In this document: positions 31,394 to 40,867 of the stretch, piece by piece
How the letters are laid out: each line of letters starts with the position of its first letter
How positions within the stretch are numbered: position 1 is the stretch's first letter
Assembly: GCA_016789105.1 (NCBI GenBank)
Contig: JAEURN010000011.1
Location: 1-64,000 of the forward strand
DNA length: 64,000 nucleotides
Direction of reading: 5' to 3'
Origin: Armatimonadota bacterium
GTDB taxonomy: Bacteria; Armatimonadota; Fimbriimonadia; Fimbriimonadales; Fimbriimonadaceae
Program-made: the position numbers and the translations under genes
The notes under the pieces: generated by a model
What the model saw: only the letters and a program-made list of their open reading frames with translations
Told to the model about the DNA's origin: nothing
Database searches by the model: none

Positions 31394-34300
31394 ATGGCAC
31401 TTTGTACCGCTACGTTATTGTTCGTTGTTTTGGCCTCTGCCCCCAACCAGGCGGAACCCATCGTTCTTGGTTTTGCCCGTGCGGGCAACCCCTTTGAGCG
31501 GAGGATCTCCGATGCGTTGAAGAACCCCCAGACGGCCCTGCGCGATTTAGACGCTGTCATCCGCGAGGCTTCCCGATCCGAGGACACCGAGGCGCAATCG
31601 GTTGCCTTCTTTTGGCGGGGCAGCCTTCTAGCGGAATCCGGCCAACTTGGCGACTCGGCCCTTGAGTTTGGAGAGGCCATCCGGCTGCTTGCAAACAGCA
31701 GCAACCCCAAACTGGCCGCCCGGTCCTATCTGGGCCGAGGGGTTGTTTGGCACCGGGCGGGGAAAGATCAGCCCGCCATCGCCGATCTCAGCGCGGCGGC
31801 CGGGCTCTGGGAAACATTGAAGGACAACCGATCGCTGGCTGAGTCCTTCCTTTGGCTGGCCGCGGCCGAGTCCAATTCTAGCAAGCCCGGTTGGCAGGCG
31901 ACTTTGGGTCGTTGCGAATTACTGGCGCAGTCGGTCAAAGACAACCGGATCCTTGTGGGGGCCAGCCGGGTGAAGGCAACGAACTCCCTGATGCGGCAAG
32001 ACTGGCCCAACTGCCGCCGGTTTGCCCGGCAAGGGCTTTCGCGCTCGGAATCAGGAGATTTCTGGAAGCAAGACCGGGCCGAGTGCAAACGCCTGTTGGC
32101 TTGGGGTGAGTTCCGCGAATCGCCTCCGGGACACGTTTTGGATTTGGCCCGGGACGCGCGCAAAGATTTCGAATTGGCCCAATCCGACCACCCGTTCCCC
32201 GAAGTCATTGAAAAGGGCAAAGGGGAATGCAGCTATTTGGCGGCGGCTGCCCTGGTCGATATGCGTATGTGGGATGCGGCCAAAGCAGAGCTTGCGAATT
32301 GGAAGCTGCCGGACTTCGGCCGCCGCCTGTTGGTCTATATCGCGGCCGGCACCGGCGACATCAAACTTGCCCTCGACTTGTTAAAGAGCGGGGAGATCCC
32401 CGGCGACCCTATCCCGGTCTATCTTGAGACCTGCAAAATCCTGTATGGCCAATCCGATTACCGCGGGCTGGATGCCGTGACTGCCTTTGGCCTTAGGGAG
32501 CTTGCCGGGAACGACTCGTTGGACGCCCGCCGGGGGCGCGGGATCCTTTTGGATTACTCCGGATTGGCCGGAGCCAGCGAGGGCGATTACACCCGGGCGG
32601 AAGCCTCGTTTTCGGCCTCCATCGCTTTGCTCATGCCGTCCGATCCCGGGGGCAACGGCGTCCAAATCCCCGTGGCCGGGCCGCGCTCCCTGGCCTTGAT
32701 GCATTTGGGCCAGATGTACGCCCTGATCGGACAAAAATCAAAGGCCCTGGCGCAGATTCCGCTTGGGCTGGCGGCAGCGGCTGAAGCCGAAGAAGATGCT
32801 GGCAAATCACCGGATTCCGTTGCTTTTCTCCCTGAGGCCCTTTTCAACCAGGGCTCGATCCTGTTGGATTGCGGACGGACGGAAGAAGCGCTCAAATCGC
32901 TGGACCGTGCAGCAACGCTTTTTCAGGGGCGGGATATGCGGCTGGAGATGCTCAAGTGCGAACACAGCCGTGGCAACGCCCTTCTCCGTCTCGGCCGAAC
33001 TAATGAGGCAATCAAGGCTTTGCGGAGTTCTTTGGGAAGGGACGACGACCCGGTCAGTGCCGAATCCCGGGCCGTGCGTCAGACCAACCTGGCCCAGGCT
33101 CTCATGGAATCTGGGCGAACCGAGGAAGCCCGCCGGCTTTTGTCCCAAGCCCTCCCCATCGTCGAAGGATCGGGCGATGTGGCGAACATCTCGCTGATCC
33201 GGCTCATGGTCGGCCGCAGTCTGTGGATGGGCGGCGAAAAGGCGGCGGCAATCCTTTTCGGCAAGGCCGCATTGGCTTCTTTGCAGCAGATGAAGGAAGG
33301 GACCAAAGGCATTGACCCCAAGGCCCAAACAGTTTTCATCGTCGAGATGTCGGAGCGGTTCCGCGAGGTTGCCCGATGGCTTTGTGACCAGAACCGGGTG
33401 CCAGAAGCGGAAGAAGTGCTCTACGCCCTCAAAGCGGAGCAATTCGGGAGCGCGGCGGGAGAACGCTCTTCCGCCTCCGAAAAGATCAGCCTGACCCCAA
33501 AGGAATCCGCTTGGATGAAGAAGTTCCAAGACCTGGGAACCCCGGTTCTGGCCATTGCCCGGGAGTATTCCGACCTGAGGGCCGTTGCCGAAAAGACCGA
33601 AGGCCAACGCAAACGGCTTGCCGAGTTGGAACAACTGCTCGACCAAGCCAGTTCGGCCTTCAATGAGTTCCAAAGAGGGGCGATGGCCGAGTTCGGAAAG
33701 TTGAAACTAGGCGAAGACCAAGCCTTGGCAGCCATTGAGCGCTCCAAGAAGCAGGCCCAGAAACTGGCCGGGTTACCTGGCCGCCCCGCCATCATCTACC
33801 CCTTCTTGACGGCAGACGGGGTCAGCTTGATCGTTGCCACGCCTTCCGGAAGTGTGGTGAAAAGGCCGGCCCAGCCGCTCACGGCCCAGGAGTTCAACTT
33901 GGCCGTACTCAACTTCCGTGTGTGCTTGCGGCTCCCCCAGGCGGATCCAACCCCCTATGCCAAGGTGCTCTACGATCAGCTTGTCGCCCCGATGGATGCC
34001 GAGTTGAAAGCCGGCGGGATCGACACTCTGATGTGGATGATGGAAGGCCAGATCCAGTTAGTCCCGGTCGCCGCGCTGGTCAACCCGACGACTGGCCGTT
34101 ACCTTGTCGAAGAGCATCCGCTTTCCCTGCTGTGCTACAAGGATGGCGACACGGGCCGTTTGTCGGAGCCCGGGAGCAAAACCTGGCGCGGGGCGTCGTT
34201 CGGGGTCTCGTTGGATTCCCGAGTTGGCGACGAGACGTTCTCTGCTTTGCCGGGGGTTCAGGGCGAGCTGGCGGGTTTCCACCAGTTGGTTCCGGGGGAT

Positions 34301-34921
34301 CCGCCAGTCGTGGATGCCCAGTTCGACGAAAGCTCATTGACGGGCTCGCTTGTGCCGGGCACGAATGTTTTACACATCGCCACCCATTTTCAGTTCAAGC
34401 GGGGGTCGATCAATGAATCGTTCCTGCTGCTGGGGCAATCCAAAACCCTGACGGTTTCGGCCCTGAAGGACAAGCGGGACGGCCTGTTTTCGACCATCGA
34501 CCTTTTGGTTTTGTCGGCGTGTCAGACGGCGGTTCCGGAGCGGGATCGGGCGGCGGATGCCGATGGCATCCCCTTCGACACGGTTGCTTCGGTTGCCGAA
34601 TCAAAAGGTGCCGCTTCTGTTTTGGCGACCTTGTGGAAGGTGTTTGACAAAAGCACGTCGGCCTTCATGCTCAGCTTTTACCGCTTGCGCAACGAGCACC
34701 CAGAACTAACAAAGGCCCAACTGATCCGGCAATCGCAGATTGACATGATCGAAGGGCGGATCACGCCGGCCACCGGCGAGCGGGTTTCTGAAGGCGGCGG
34801 GCAGAGGAGCGAGGGCAATGAAGAGCCGATGCCGGAACTCCCAAAGTGGCCATCGGGGCGGCCCGCCTATTCGCACCCCTATTATTGGGCGCCGTTCGTG
34901 TTGTTTGGCAATTGGCGGTGA
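31394..34921 (+). CDS. TPR-CHAT protease-like protein (caspase fold), exported
   Basis: 1,175 residues. A possible signal peptide (1-22) is followed by TPR-like helical repeats from about 60 to 640, including EEALKSLDRAATLFQGRD and NEAIKALRSSLGRDD. A coiled-coil stretch lies near 720-800. The CHAT domain spans about 830-1175, with VLHIATH (His998) and LVLSACQTAV (Cys1043) as the His-Cys pair and the final YWAPFVLFGNW motif typical of CHAT. CHAT proteins are caspase relatives. TPR-CHAT enzymes act in type III-E CRISPR systems and in other signalling contexts. No CRISPR array or Cas gene is seen nearby. TAATAT at 31366-31371 is a likely -10. Confidence 0.85.
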   Translation: MALCTATLLFVVLASAPNQAEPIVLGFARAGNPFERRISDALKNPQTALRDLDAVIREASRSEDTEAQSVAFFWRGSLLAESGQLGDSALEFGEAIRLLANSSNPKLAARSYLGRGVVWHRAGKDQPAIADLSAAAGLWETLKDNRSLAESFLWLAAAESNSSKPGWQATLGRCELLAQSVKDNRILVGASRVKATNSLMRQDWPNCRRFARQGLSRSESGDFWKQDRAECKRLLAWGEFRESPPGHVLDLARDARKDFELAQSDHPFPEVIEKGKGECSYLAAAALVDMRMWDAAKAELANWKLPDFGRRLLVYIAAGTGDIKLALDLLKSGEIPGDPIPVYLETCKILYGQSDYRGLDAVTAFGLRELAGNDSLDARRGRGILLDYSGLAGASEGDYTRAEASFSASIALLMPSDPGGNGVQIPVAGPRSLALMHLGQMYALIGQKSKALAQIPLGLAAAAEAEEDAGKSPDSVAFLPEALFNQGSILLDCGRTEEALKSLDRAATLFQGRDMRLEMLKCEHSRGNALLRLGRTNEAIKALRSSLGRDDDPVSAESRAVRQTNLAQALMESGRTEEARRLLSQALPIVEGSGDVANISLIRLMVGRSLWMGGEKAAAILFGKAALASLQQMKEGTKGIDPKAQTVFIVEMSERFREVARWLCDQNRVPEAEEVLYALKAEQFGSAAGERSSASEKISLTPKESAWMKKFQDLGTPVLAIAREYSDLRAVAEKTEGQRKRLAELEQLLDQASSAFNEFQRGAMAEFGKLKLGEDQALAAIERSKKQAQKLAGLPGRPAIIYPFLTADGVSLIVATPSGSVVKRPAQPLTAQEFNLAVLNFRVCLRLPQADPTPYAKVLYDQLVAPMDAELKAGGIDTLMWMMEGQIQLVPVAALVNPTTGRYLVEEHPLSLLCYKDGDTGRLSEPGSKTWRGASFGVSLDSRVGDETFSALPGVQGELAGFHQLVPGDPPVVDAQFDESSLTGSLVPGTNVLHIATHFQFKRGSINESFLLLGQSKTLTVSALKDKRDGLFSTIDLLVLSACQTAVPERDRAADADGIPFDTVASVAESKGAASVLATLWKVFDKSTSAFMLSFYRLRNEHPELTKAQLIRQSQIDMIEGRITPATGERVSEGGGQRSEGNEEPMPELPKWPSGRPAYSHPYYWAPFVLFGNWR

Positions 34922-35026
34922 TCCGGGATCTCCCCCGCAGAAAGCCACGGTTCCCCGCGGCATCCTATTTGTAAGTTTTGTTTGGCTACCTTTTAATGTT
35001 TCAAGGTGTTGCGACATAATCCGCAA

Positions 35027-37594
35027 ATGGAACATCTGACCGGCGCGGATTGCAATGTCGCTGCGCGAATTTCCCGTCAGCGCGACATCCGGCCCCTGTT
35101 GAAGTCGGCCCTCGCCCTCCTCGTTGCCGGTTCGACGATGCCTTCTGCGGCGCTTTCGACAACGGGCTGGATGGGCGGGACGGCGCCGTATCTCCAGTTC
35201 CCGGCCAATTCGCATATGTGGGGGGCGCTGCCAACCCCGGTGGGCAGTTCCAATGGTTTTGTGGCTTTTCCGCCAGCGACCGCCCCGTTCAATGGAATCA
35301 GTTACAAGGTTGAGCCGATCGCGACCGAAGGGGGCCGCCCGAACGGGCCGACGGGGTTCACGACCTACCTCCTCGATTCGGGAGGCTACGTTTTTGGTTG
35401 CGGGATTGACGACGGGATGTTGGGCAACCAATATCCATCCGGGTTCGGGGGAACCGGCGGCACGCTGAAACCCGTGATGATGCCCAATGGCACGAGCCCG
35501 GTCAGCGACGTGATCGCCATTGCCTCGTCGGCCAAGAACACGACCACCAATTCGCTTTGCACGTTTTATATGCTGAAGGTTGACGGCACCGTTGCCCTTT
35601 GCGCCAACCAAACCGGCAATGCCGTGTTCAACGGGACACTGAGTGGCAAGTTCGGGGTGACGACATTGATGGCGAATCCGAGCGGGGCGCCGTTCCGGGA
35701 TGTCAAAGCCATCACCTCGACCGGCAGCACTCTCGTGATGCTCAAGACCGATGGGACGGTCTGGTTGGCGGGCAACACGACGGGATTCAATGTCTCCGGC
35801 CCGGCGGGATACCCGCAGCAATTGCGCCATACCAACAACGCCAACATCGTCAACATCAAGGGCATCGCCGCGGGATTCACCCACATCGTGCTCTTGGCGT
35901 CTTCTGGCAATGTCGCCTGCATCGGCCGCAATGACAACGGTGCCATTGGGGGCACGGCAAAAGTGGGGTGGGATGCCAACATCACGACCTCGGCTACCGG
36001 CACGCTGGCCAAGGTCAAAAAGGTGGAGGCCACCCAGTCCAATTGCTTTGCCTTGATGTCCGACGGGCAAGTGTTCGCCTGGGGATTGGATCACTACGGC
36101 ACCGGAGCATCCAACGGATTGCTCGGCACAAACGCGGTTCTTTCGACCGACCCCAACATCTCACCCAAGCCGTATTACCAATCCAAGGCCAAAGCCATTC
36201 CCGGCCTTTCCAACGTGGTGGATATTTGGTCTTCTGTCCACACAATGTATGCGATTTTGGCCGACGGCACCATCCGCGTTTGGGGGGACAAAATGTATCT
36301 TCCAGCTTCGACCGGGTCATCTGGTTTTTCGAGCCCCTGGCAGTTCACCTCCCATCCGACACGGACGAGCGGGGTTCTTTCCGGTTCTGGTGGCGGCGCC
36401 GGCCTGCTGATCCAGGGGACGGGCCGGCCGCAGGCCTGGGGCCGAAACAAAGAAGGGCAAGCGGGCACCGGCGGAACCATTCAGGCGTTGGCGACCCCAA
36501 CGGTCACGGCAACCCCGGTCAAATTGCAGACGCTACCGTTCCCGTTGCAATTGAAACACATTGCGGGCGGCCAATTCCACTCGGTTGGTATCGGCGCGAA
36601 CGGGATGCTGTTCACCGTTGGCGGCGAGAACGCCAACCAAGCCCTTGGCAACGGCCCCAATATTCAATCTTCCTCGACCTGGAACTACGCAACGGGCCAG
36701 ACAAGCCAAGGTGTGTGGATCGATGCTGACGTCGAAGGGGCTACGACCTATGCCCTGCGTTCAAACGGGAAGCTTTATGGATTTGGGCTCGACCCCTTGC
36801 GATCCAATCCGGCGAACCCTCCTGCAGTGCATAGCCTGACCCAGCTGACACTGCCCCCTGCCCTCAATTCGATGGGCGTGATCTCTGTGAAAGCCGGGGC
36901 CGAAGCCACTCTGGCGTTGTCATCCGACGGGACGGTTTGGGCCTTGGGTGGAGACACCCATGGTGAAAAGGGCGACGGCCCCGGCAACCCGACCGGTTCG
37001 GGTTGGTCCCAGGTAAAGCTGGCAAATGGCAACGTGATGAACATGGCCATTGCCATCGACATTGCTGGGCACACCGCCTATGCCTTGCTATCGAGCGGAC
37101 AGGTAATGGCCTGGGGGGCCAACCAAGAGGGCCAATGTGGCAACGGGGCCGCGGGCGCGGATCAGGACTATCCGGCGGCCAGCGGGGCAACGAGCGTGAA
37201 AATGATCTCGGCCGGGACAAGCCCCAACAACACTGCTGCTGGGCATTGCGTTTATTTGACTGGCAAAGGGAATGTGTTTATTTCGGGTTCGAATCTGCTT
37301 GGCCAGTTGGGCAACGGCACCGCTTCTGCAACGGGGAGCGCGGTTCCCCAGCAAGTCGTTCAAATTCCTTCCATCAAAGAGATTTCGGCCGGGTTGGGGT
37401 TCACAACCGCCCTCACGGCGGGCGGCATGGTCTATGCGTGGGGCAACAACAGCCAGCAAATGATCGGCTTCAACTCCACGGTGTCCGCCCAGCCGAGCCC
37501 GGTTCCGGTTTCTTCTGGGCTGGGGGTGCGGTATTACCGGCTCGGGATTGGGTCGGATCGCGCAACGGCGTTCGCGTTCACGTCCAGCAATTGA
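35027..37594 (+). CDS. RCC1-type beta-propeller repeat protein, secreted
   Basis: 855 residues from ATG 35027 (GTG 35006 would add seven). Residues up to about 43 look like a signal peptide (LLKSALALLVAGSTMPSAALS). The rest is repeats with the RCC1 pattern, a DG-x-V-x-A-W-G core: DGQVFAWGLDHYG, DGTIRVWGDK, GMVYAWGNNS and GQVMAWGANQEGQCGNG, with at least ten units. This should fold as one or two seven-bladed propellers. Bacterial members are usually cell-surface or extracellular binding proteins. It follows the TPR-CHAT gene in the same direction, about 105 bases on, so they may be cotranscribed. Confidence 0.8.
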   Translation: MEHLTGADCNVAARISRQRDIRPLLKSALALLVAGSTMPSAALSTTGWMGGTAPYLQFPANSHMWGALPTPVGSSNGFVAFPPATAPFNGISYKVEPIATEGGRPNGPTGFTTYLLDSGGYVFGCGIDDGMLGNQYPSGFGGTGGTLKPVMMPNGTSPVSDVIAIASSAKNTTTNSLCTFYMLKVDGTVALCANQTGNAVFNGTLSGKFGVTTLMANPSGAPFRDVKAITSTGSTLVMLKTDGTVWLAGNTTGFNVSGPAGYPQQLRHTNNANIVNIKGIAAGFTHIVLLASSGNVACIGRNDNGAIGGTAKVGWDANITTSATGTLAKVKKVEATQSNCFALMSDGQVFAWGLDHYGTGASNGLLGTNAVLSTDPNISPKPYYQSKAKAIPGLSNVVDIWSSVHTMYAILADGTIRVWGDKMYLPASTGSSGFSSPWQFTSHPTRTSGVLSGSGGGAGLLIQGTGRPQAWGRNKEGQAGTGGTIQALATPTVTATPVKLQTLPFPLQLKHIAGGQFHSVGIGANGMLFTVGGENANQALGNGPNIQSSSTWNYATGQTSQGVWIDADVEGATTYALRSNGKLYGFGLDPLRSNPANPPAVHSLTQLTLPPALNSMGVISVKAGAEATLALSSDGTVWALGGDTHGEKGDGPGNPTGSGWSQVKLANGNVMNMAIAIDIAGHTAYALLSSGQVMAWGANQEGQCGNGAAGADQDYPAASGATSVKMISAGTSPNNTAAGHCVYLTGKGNVFISGSNLLGQLGNGTASATGSAVPQQVVQIPSIKEISAGLGFTTALTAGGMVYAWGNNSQQMIGFNSTVSAQPSPVPVSSGLGVRYYRLGIGSDRATAFAFTSSN

Positions 37595-37749
37595 TGCCAG
37601 GAGGATGTGGCGGGTTGGCCGGTTCGGGAACCGCATTTCGCAGACGGGGAGCCGCGGGGTTTGTAGAATCCCTTCCGGGCGGCCATCGGAAATAGTGGGA
37701 ATGCTCTTCTTTTTGGCGGGCAAACCCCGCGTTCTTGGATGTGAAATCT

Positions 37750-37825
<76 letters not shown>

Positions 37826-37879
37826 ACGAGCCCGTAAGGATACCCCAATCAATCCCGACAGGGTCTAATATCAGGGACG

Positions 37880-38404
37880 ATGACCATGATCCGGCCCGCT
37901 GCGATTCAAGACCACCCTGCCATCCAACGGGTCGTCCGGGACGCTTATCGCGAGTTCAGCTTTGGGTTCGAGCCCGAAGGTTACAACCGCGACCTGTTCG
38001 AGATCCAATCCCACTATGCCGCCCCAAACGCCTTTTGGGTGGCCGAATCCGATGGCCAAATCCTGGGGTGCATCGGAATCGAGATCTTCCCGACCCACCC
38101 CGGCAAAATGGGTCAACTCCAGGAAGTCGGGGGGCAAATTCGCGTTGCGGGAGCAGATTGCGAGTTGGTCCGGCTCTATCTGGACAAAGAAGCAAGGGGG
38201 CGGGGAATCGGCCGCCGGTTGGCCGAAACGTGTATCGGCTATGCGCGGGAAAACAACTGCCAGGCTATGGAAATCTGGTCGGACAAGGTGCTTGCCAACG
38301 CCCACAAGCTTTATCAGGCCTTAGGGGCAGAGATTTTGGGCGAAAGGCTCTGCCCCCCGCCCGACGAAACCCCGGAATGGGGGATGCTGATCCGGCTGCG
38401 CTAG
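37880..38404 (+). CDS. GNAT family N-acetyltransferase
   Basis: 174 residues with the acetyl-CoA-binding motif VRLYLDKEARGRGIGRRLAE (RGxGxG/R near residue 110). A GNAT fold runs from MIRPAAIQDHPAI to the final MLIRL. The substrate is unknown. TAATAT at 37866-37871 would start the message two bases before the ATG. The stop overlaps the convergent PEP-CTERM gene by 4 bases. Confidence 0.88.
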   Translation: MTMIRPAAIQDHPAIQRVVRDAYREFSFGFEPEGYNRDLFEIQSHYAAPNAFWVAESDGQILGCIGIEIFPTHPGKMGQLQEVGGQIRVAGADCELVRLYLDKEARGRGIGRRLAETCIGYARENNCQAMEIWSDKVLANAHKLYQALGAEILGERLCPPPDETPEWGMLIRLR

Positions 38405-39207
38405 CGGGGTCGCCGTCGCCGCACCAATGCCGCAAGTCCAAAGGCGGCCAAGGCCAAACTCCCTGGCTCGGGCACGGCCGAATAGTCGTGGCCGCTCTGG
38501 GAGCCCAATGTGTAGCCCGGCGTTAGCACCTGGGCATAGGCATGGGCGGAATTGCCGAAATCCAAAGTTGCCGAACCGGTCGAAAACGACTGGGTGTTCC
38601 CCACCTGGGCGTCCAACCGGCCAAACACGTCGTAGTTCTGGCCCCAGCGGTAGGCCACGTCAAAAGTCATGATGCCGCCGTCATATCCAAACGAGACGAC
38701 GTTCCCGTTGGCGATCGTGATGGTGAACTTGGAGCCCAAGAAACCGCCTTCGCTGTTGGACGTGAACGAGAAGAACGAAAAGTTCCTAGCCGCCGTGCCG
38801 ATGGCGGTTGCCGTCCCTGTCACGTTCCAAGTCCACCGGACAAAGATGAAGTTTGAGGTCGGCGCCCCCAGCGGAGTGACGGAATCCAGGAAAAGGCCGG
38901 TGGCCAGGCTGTCCGCTTTTCCACCAGTCCCCAGCATGGAGGCATGGAGCGAACCGATCGAGACCATGTTATTCCCCGTTGCCAGCGAACTGCCGACATT
39001 GGTGCTCAACGATTTGCTGACCGAGCTCACCCCGTCCAATGTTCCAGAATCATAGACGTCGTGGGCCGATTCCGCGATCGTGTCCATGTGCAGCGCCACA
39101 CTAAAGGCTTGCGAGGAAACCGATAGGCAGCCCAGAGCCAAGAGGCTCATTGCCGGTTTGCAAAACGCGCCACAAGACCGCGCTGGGAAATTGATGGTGC
39201 TCCTCAT
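38401..39207 (-). CDS. PEP-CTERM-type exported protein
   Basis: 268 residues from ATG 39207. An N-terminal signal peptide ends near LSVSSQAFS. The C-terminus is VPEPGSLALAAFGLAALVRRRR, a PEP-CTERM sorting tail. The middle is serine/glycine-rich beta structure with no recognisable catalytic motif. PEP-CTERM proteins are sorted to the cell surface or exopolysaccharide by exosortase-like systems; no exosortase gene is in the window. Confidence 0.8.
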   Translation of the reverse strand: MRSTINFPARSCGAFCKPAMSLLALGCLSVSSQAFSVALHMDTIAESAHDVYDSGTLDGVSSVSKSLSTNVGSSLATGNNMVSIGSLHASMLGTGGKADSLATGLFLDSVTPLGAPTSNFIFVRWTWNVTGTATAIGTAARNFSFFSFTSNSEGGFLGSKFTITIANGNVVSFGYDGGIMTFDVAYRWGQNYDVFGRLDAQVGNTQSFSTGSATLDFGNSAHAYAQVLTPGYTLGSQSGHDYSAVPEPGSLALAAFGLAALVRRRRPR

Positions 39208-39313
39208 CTCAACACTTAGTGTATAGGTTTTGCCCAGACAAAACAAGGCAGATCACGCAATCGTTGGAAATGGGGTTGGCCACCGCCGGCGATGGGCAAG
39301 TAGACTGCGCGTG

Positions 39314-39931
39314 ATGTCCTGGGAACAATCGGTGGCAAGGCTCAAGTCCGAAATGGAGGCCAAGCATGCGGCCCGGGAAGAAGCGCTAAAAGCTTCTCGC
39401 TCGCTCATCCAAACCTGCAGCAAATGCATCAAAAACGTCCACCGGCACAGCTTTGCCCAAGCGGCCAATTTGCTGGCCGAGGCTAGGGCCCAAGCGGCCG
39501 AAGCGCGCAAGCAGGTGACCCAGCACCCGGAAATCGAATATGCGGGATACCTTCAAGATGCCGAAAAGGAGCTCGTCGAGGCGGCGGGTTGTCTTGCCCT
39601 TGCCCTCGGCGAACCCCTGCCCAGCTACGAAGATCTGAACGTCAATGCCACCAGTTACCTCAACGGCATGGGCGAGTGCGCCAGCGAAATGCGCCGATTC
39701 GTGTTGGATCAAATGCGTTCCGGAAACTTGGATGAGGCCGAACGCCTTTTGGGCCAGATGGACGCGATCTACGACGACCTGACCACGTTCGATTTCCCAG
39801 ACGGCTTGACGGGCGGCCTGAGGCGGACTTGCGATGCCCTGAGGGCCGTCATCGAACGCACGCGATCCGACCTCACCCTGACAAAAATCCAGCAAAACCT
39901 GATCGACGAGCTCAAACGCGCCCAGCCCTAG
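39314..39931 (+). CDS. Translin family protein
   Basis: 205 residues, all helical. The C-terminal half carries the translin pattern: YLNGMGECASEMRRFVLDQMR, MDAIYDDLTTFDFPDGLTGGLRR and RAVIERTRSDLTLT. Translin/TRAX proteins bind RNA or single-stranded DNA and form octamers; they are common in eukaryotes and archaea and sparse in bacteria. ATG 39314 is chosen because TAGACT at 39301-39306 puts the transcript start one base before it. The 3' end overlaps the convergent esterase gene by 20 bases. Confidence 0.75.
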   Translation: MSWEQSVARLKSEMEAKHAAREEALKASRSLIQTCSKCIKNVHRHSFAQAANLLAEARAQAAEARKQVTQHPEIEYAGYLQDAEKELVEAAGCLALALGEPLPSYEDLNVNATSYLNGMGECASEMRRFVLDQMRSGNLDEAERLLGQMDAIYDDLTTFDFPDGLTGGLRRTCDALRAVIERTRSDLTLTKIQQNLIDELKRAQP

Positions 39932-40766
39932 TCCCGAACAGGAATTGAAGGCAAAAGCCAAACCGTCTTGCCCAGGCCACCTCATTGTGTGCGGCCCGGG
40001 GTTCTTCGTAATAAACAAAGTCGCGGCCCGATTTGAGCCCCTTGGTAACGAGGGCGTCCCTCATCTCACGGGTTGGAAAAACCATGAGCGGGCCTTCCTC
40101 ATCCCCCGCGTCCATCCAAATCCGCAGGTGAGGGACAGATTCCCATCCTCCGACGTTTTTGACCAAAACCTTGTCGTCCCACCAAAAGCTCGGCGACATC
40201 GCTCCAACCAATCCGAATTCGGCCGGGCGTGTCGCGCCGATATGGAATGCCGCGACGCCCCCAAAGCTTGAGCCGACCAAGGCCGTGTGCCCTGGGTCGC
40301 GAGAGACATTGTATTGTTTGGCGATAAACGGTTTGACTTCCGAAACGAGGTAGTCCGCATATTTGTTGGCTTCCCCACCCACTTCGGAACCGTTGAGTTT
40401 GGCCCTGGTGGGCAAATATTCATCGCCACGTTTTAGGCCGCCATTGTCCAGGGCGACGATCACGATTGGCGGGATCAAACCGGATTCAACCATCGCTTGG
40501 GCGGTTTCATCGGCGCGCCACTCTTGGTTGGGGATAAAGCTGGTGGCTCCGTCGAAGACGTTTTGGCCATCCAGCATATAGGCCACGGGATATCCGCCCG
40601 GTTTGCCGGCATCGTAGTGTGGCGGCAACCAAACCCGGATCGTCCGAGAAACCCCAAGGACAGAGCTCGGGATCATTTCGTGGATTCGGACGTCGCCGGT
40701 CAGGCTGGATTTCCGCTCGGGTTGGTCTTGCCCGATCGTGGCAAAGGCGAGGAAGGCCGGGATCAC
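39912..40766 (-). CDS. Secreted esterase of the enterochelin-esterase/Fes-like family
   Basis: 284 residues, GTG start, short hydrophobic N-terminus that may be a signal peptide. Alpha/beta-hydrolase landmarks: YPVAYMLDGQNVFDG, the nucleophile elbow LVGSSFGGVAAFH with catalytic Ser, an Asp in MDAGDEEG, and His in RAAHNEVAW. The natural ester substrate is unknown; relatives act on siderophores or carbohydrate esters. Confidence 0.82.
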   Translation of the reverse strand: MIPAFLAFATIGQDQPERKSSLTGDVRIHEMIPSSVLGVSRTIRVWLPPHYDAGKPGGYPVAYMLDGQNVFDGATSFIPNQEWRADETAQAMVESGLIPPIVIVALDNGGLKRGDEYLPTRAKLNGSEVGGEANKYADYLVSEVKPFIAKQYNVSRDPGHTALVGSSFGGVAAFHIGATRPAEFGLVGAMSPSFWWDDKVLVKNVGGWESVPHLRIWMDAGDEEGPLMVFPTREMRDALVTKGLKSGRDFVYYEEPRAAHNEVAWARRFGFCLQFLFGTRAGRV

Positions 40767-40867
40767 GATTGGGGATGATACATTTGGAATCAGGCGGTTT
40801 GCGCCAAAACCCGGCCAACGGTTGAACGTTTGACTATTGAAACAACACTCAAACCACAGGAGTCCCT

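Noticed and set aside
34706-36094. 462-codon minus-strand frame over the CHAT end and RCC1 start
   Set aside because: Antisense to two well-supported genes; low-complexity Arg/Gly content typical of antisense in GC-rich DNA.
22561-37594. Type III-E CRISPR-associated protease system
   Set aside because: TPR-CHAT and sigma-like genes are present, but no repeat-spacer array, no Cas7-like effector and no adaptation gene can be seen.
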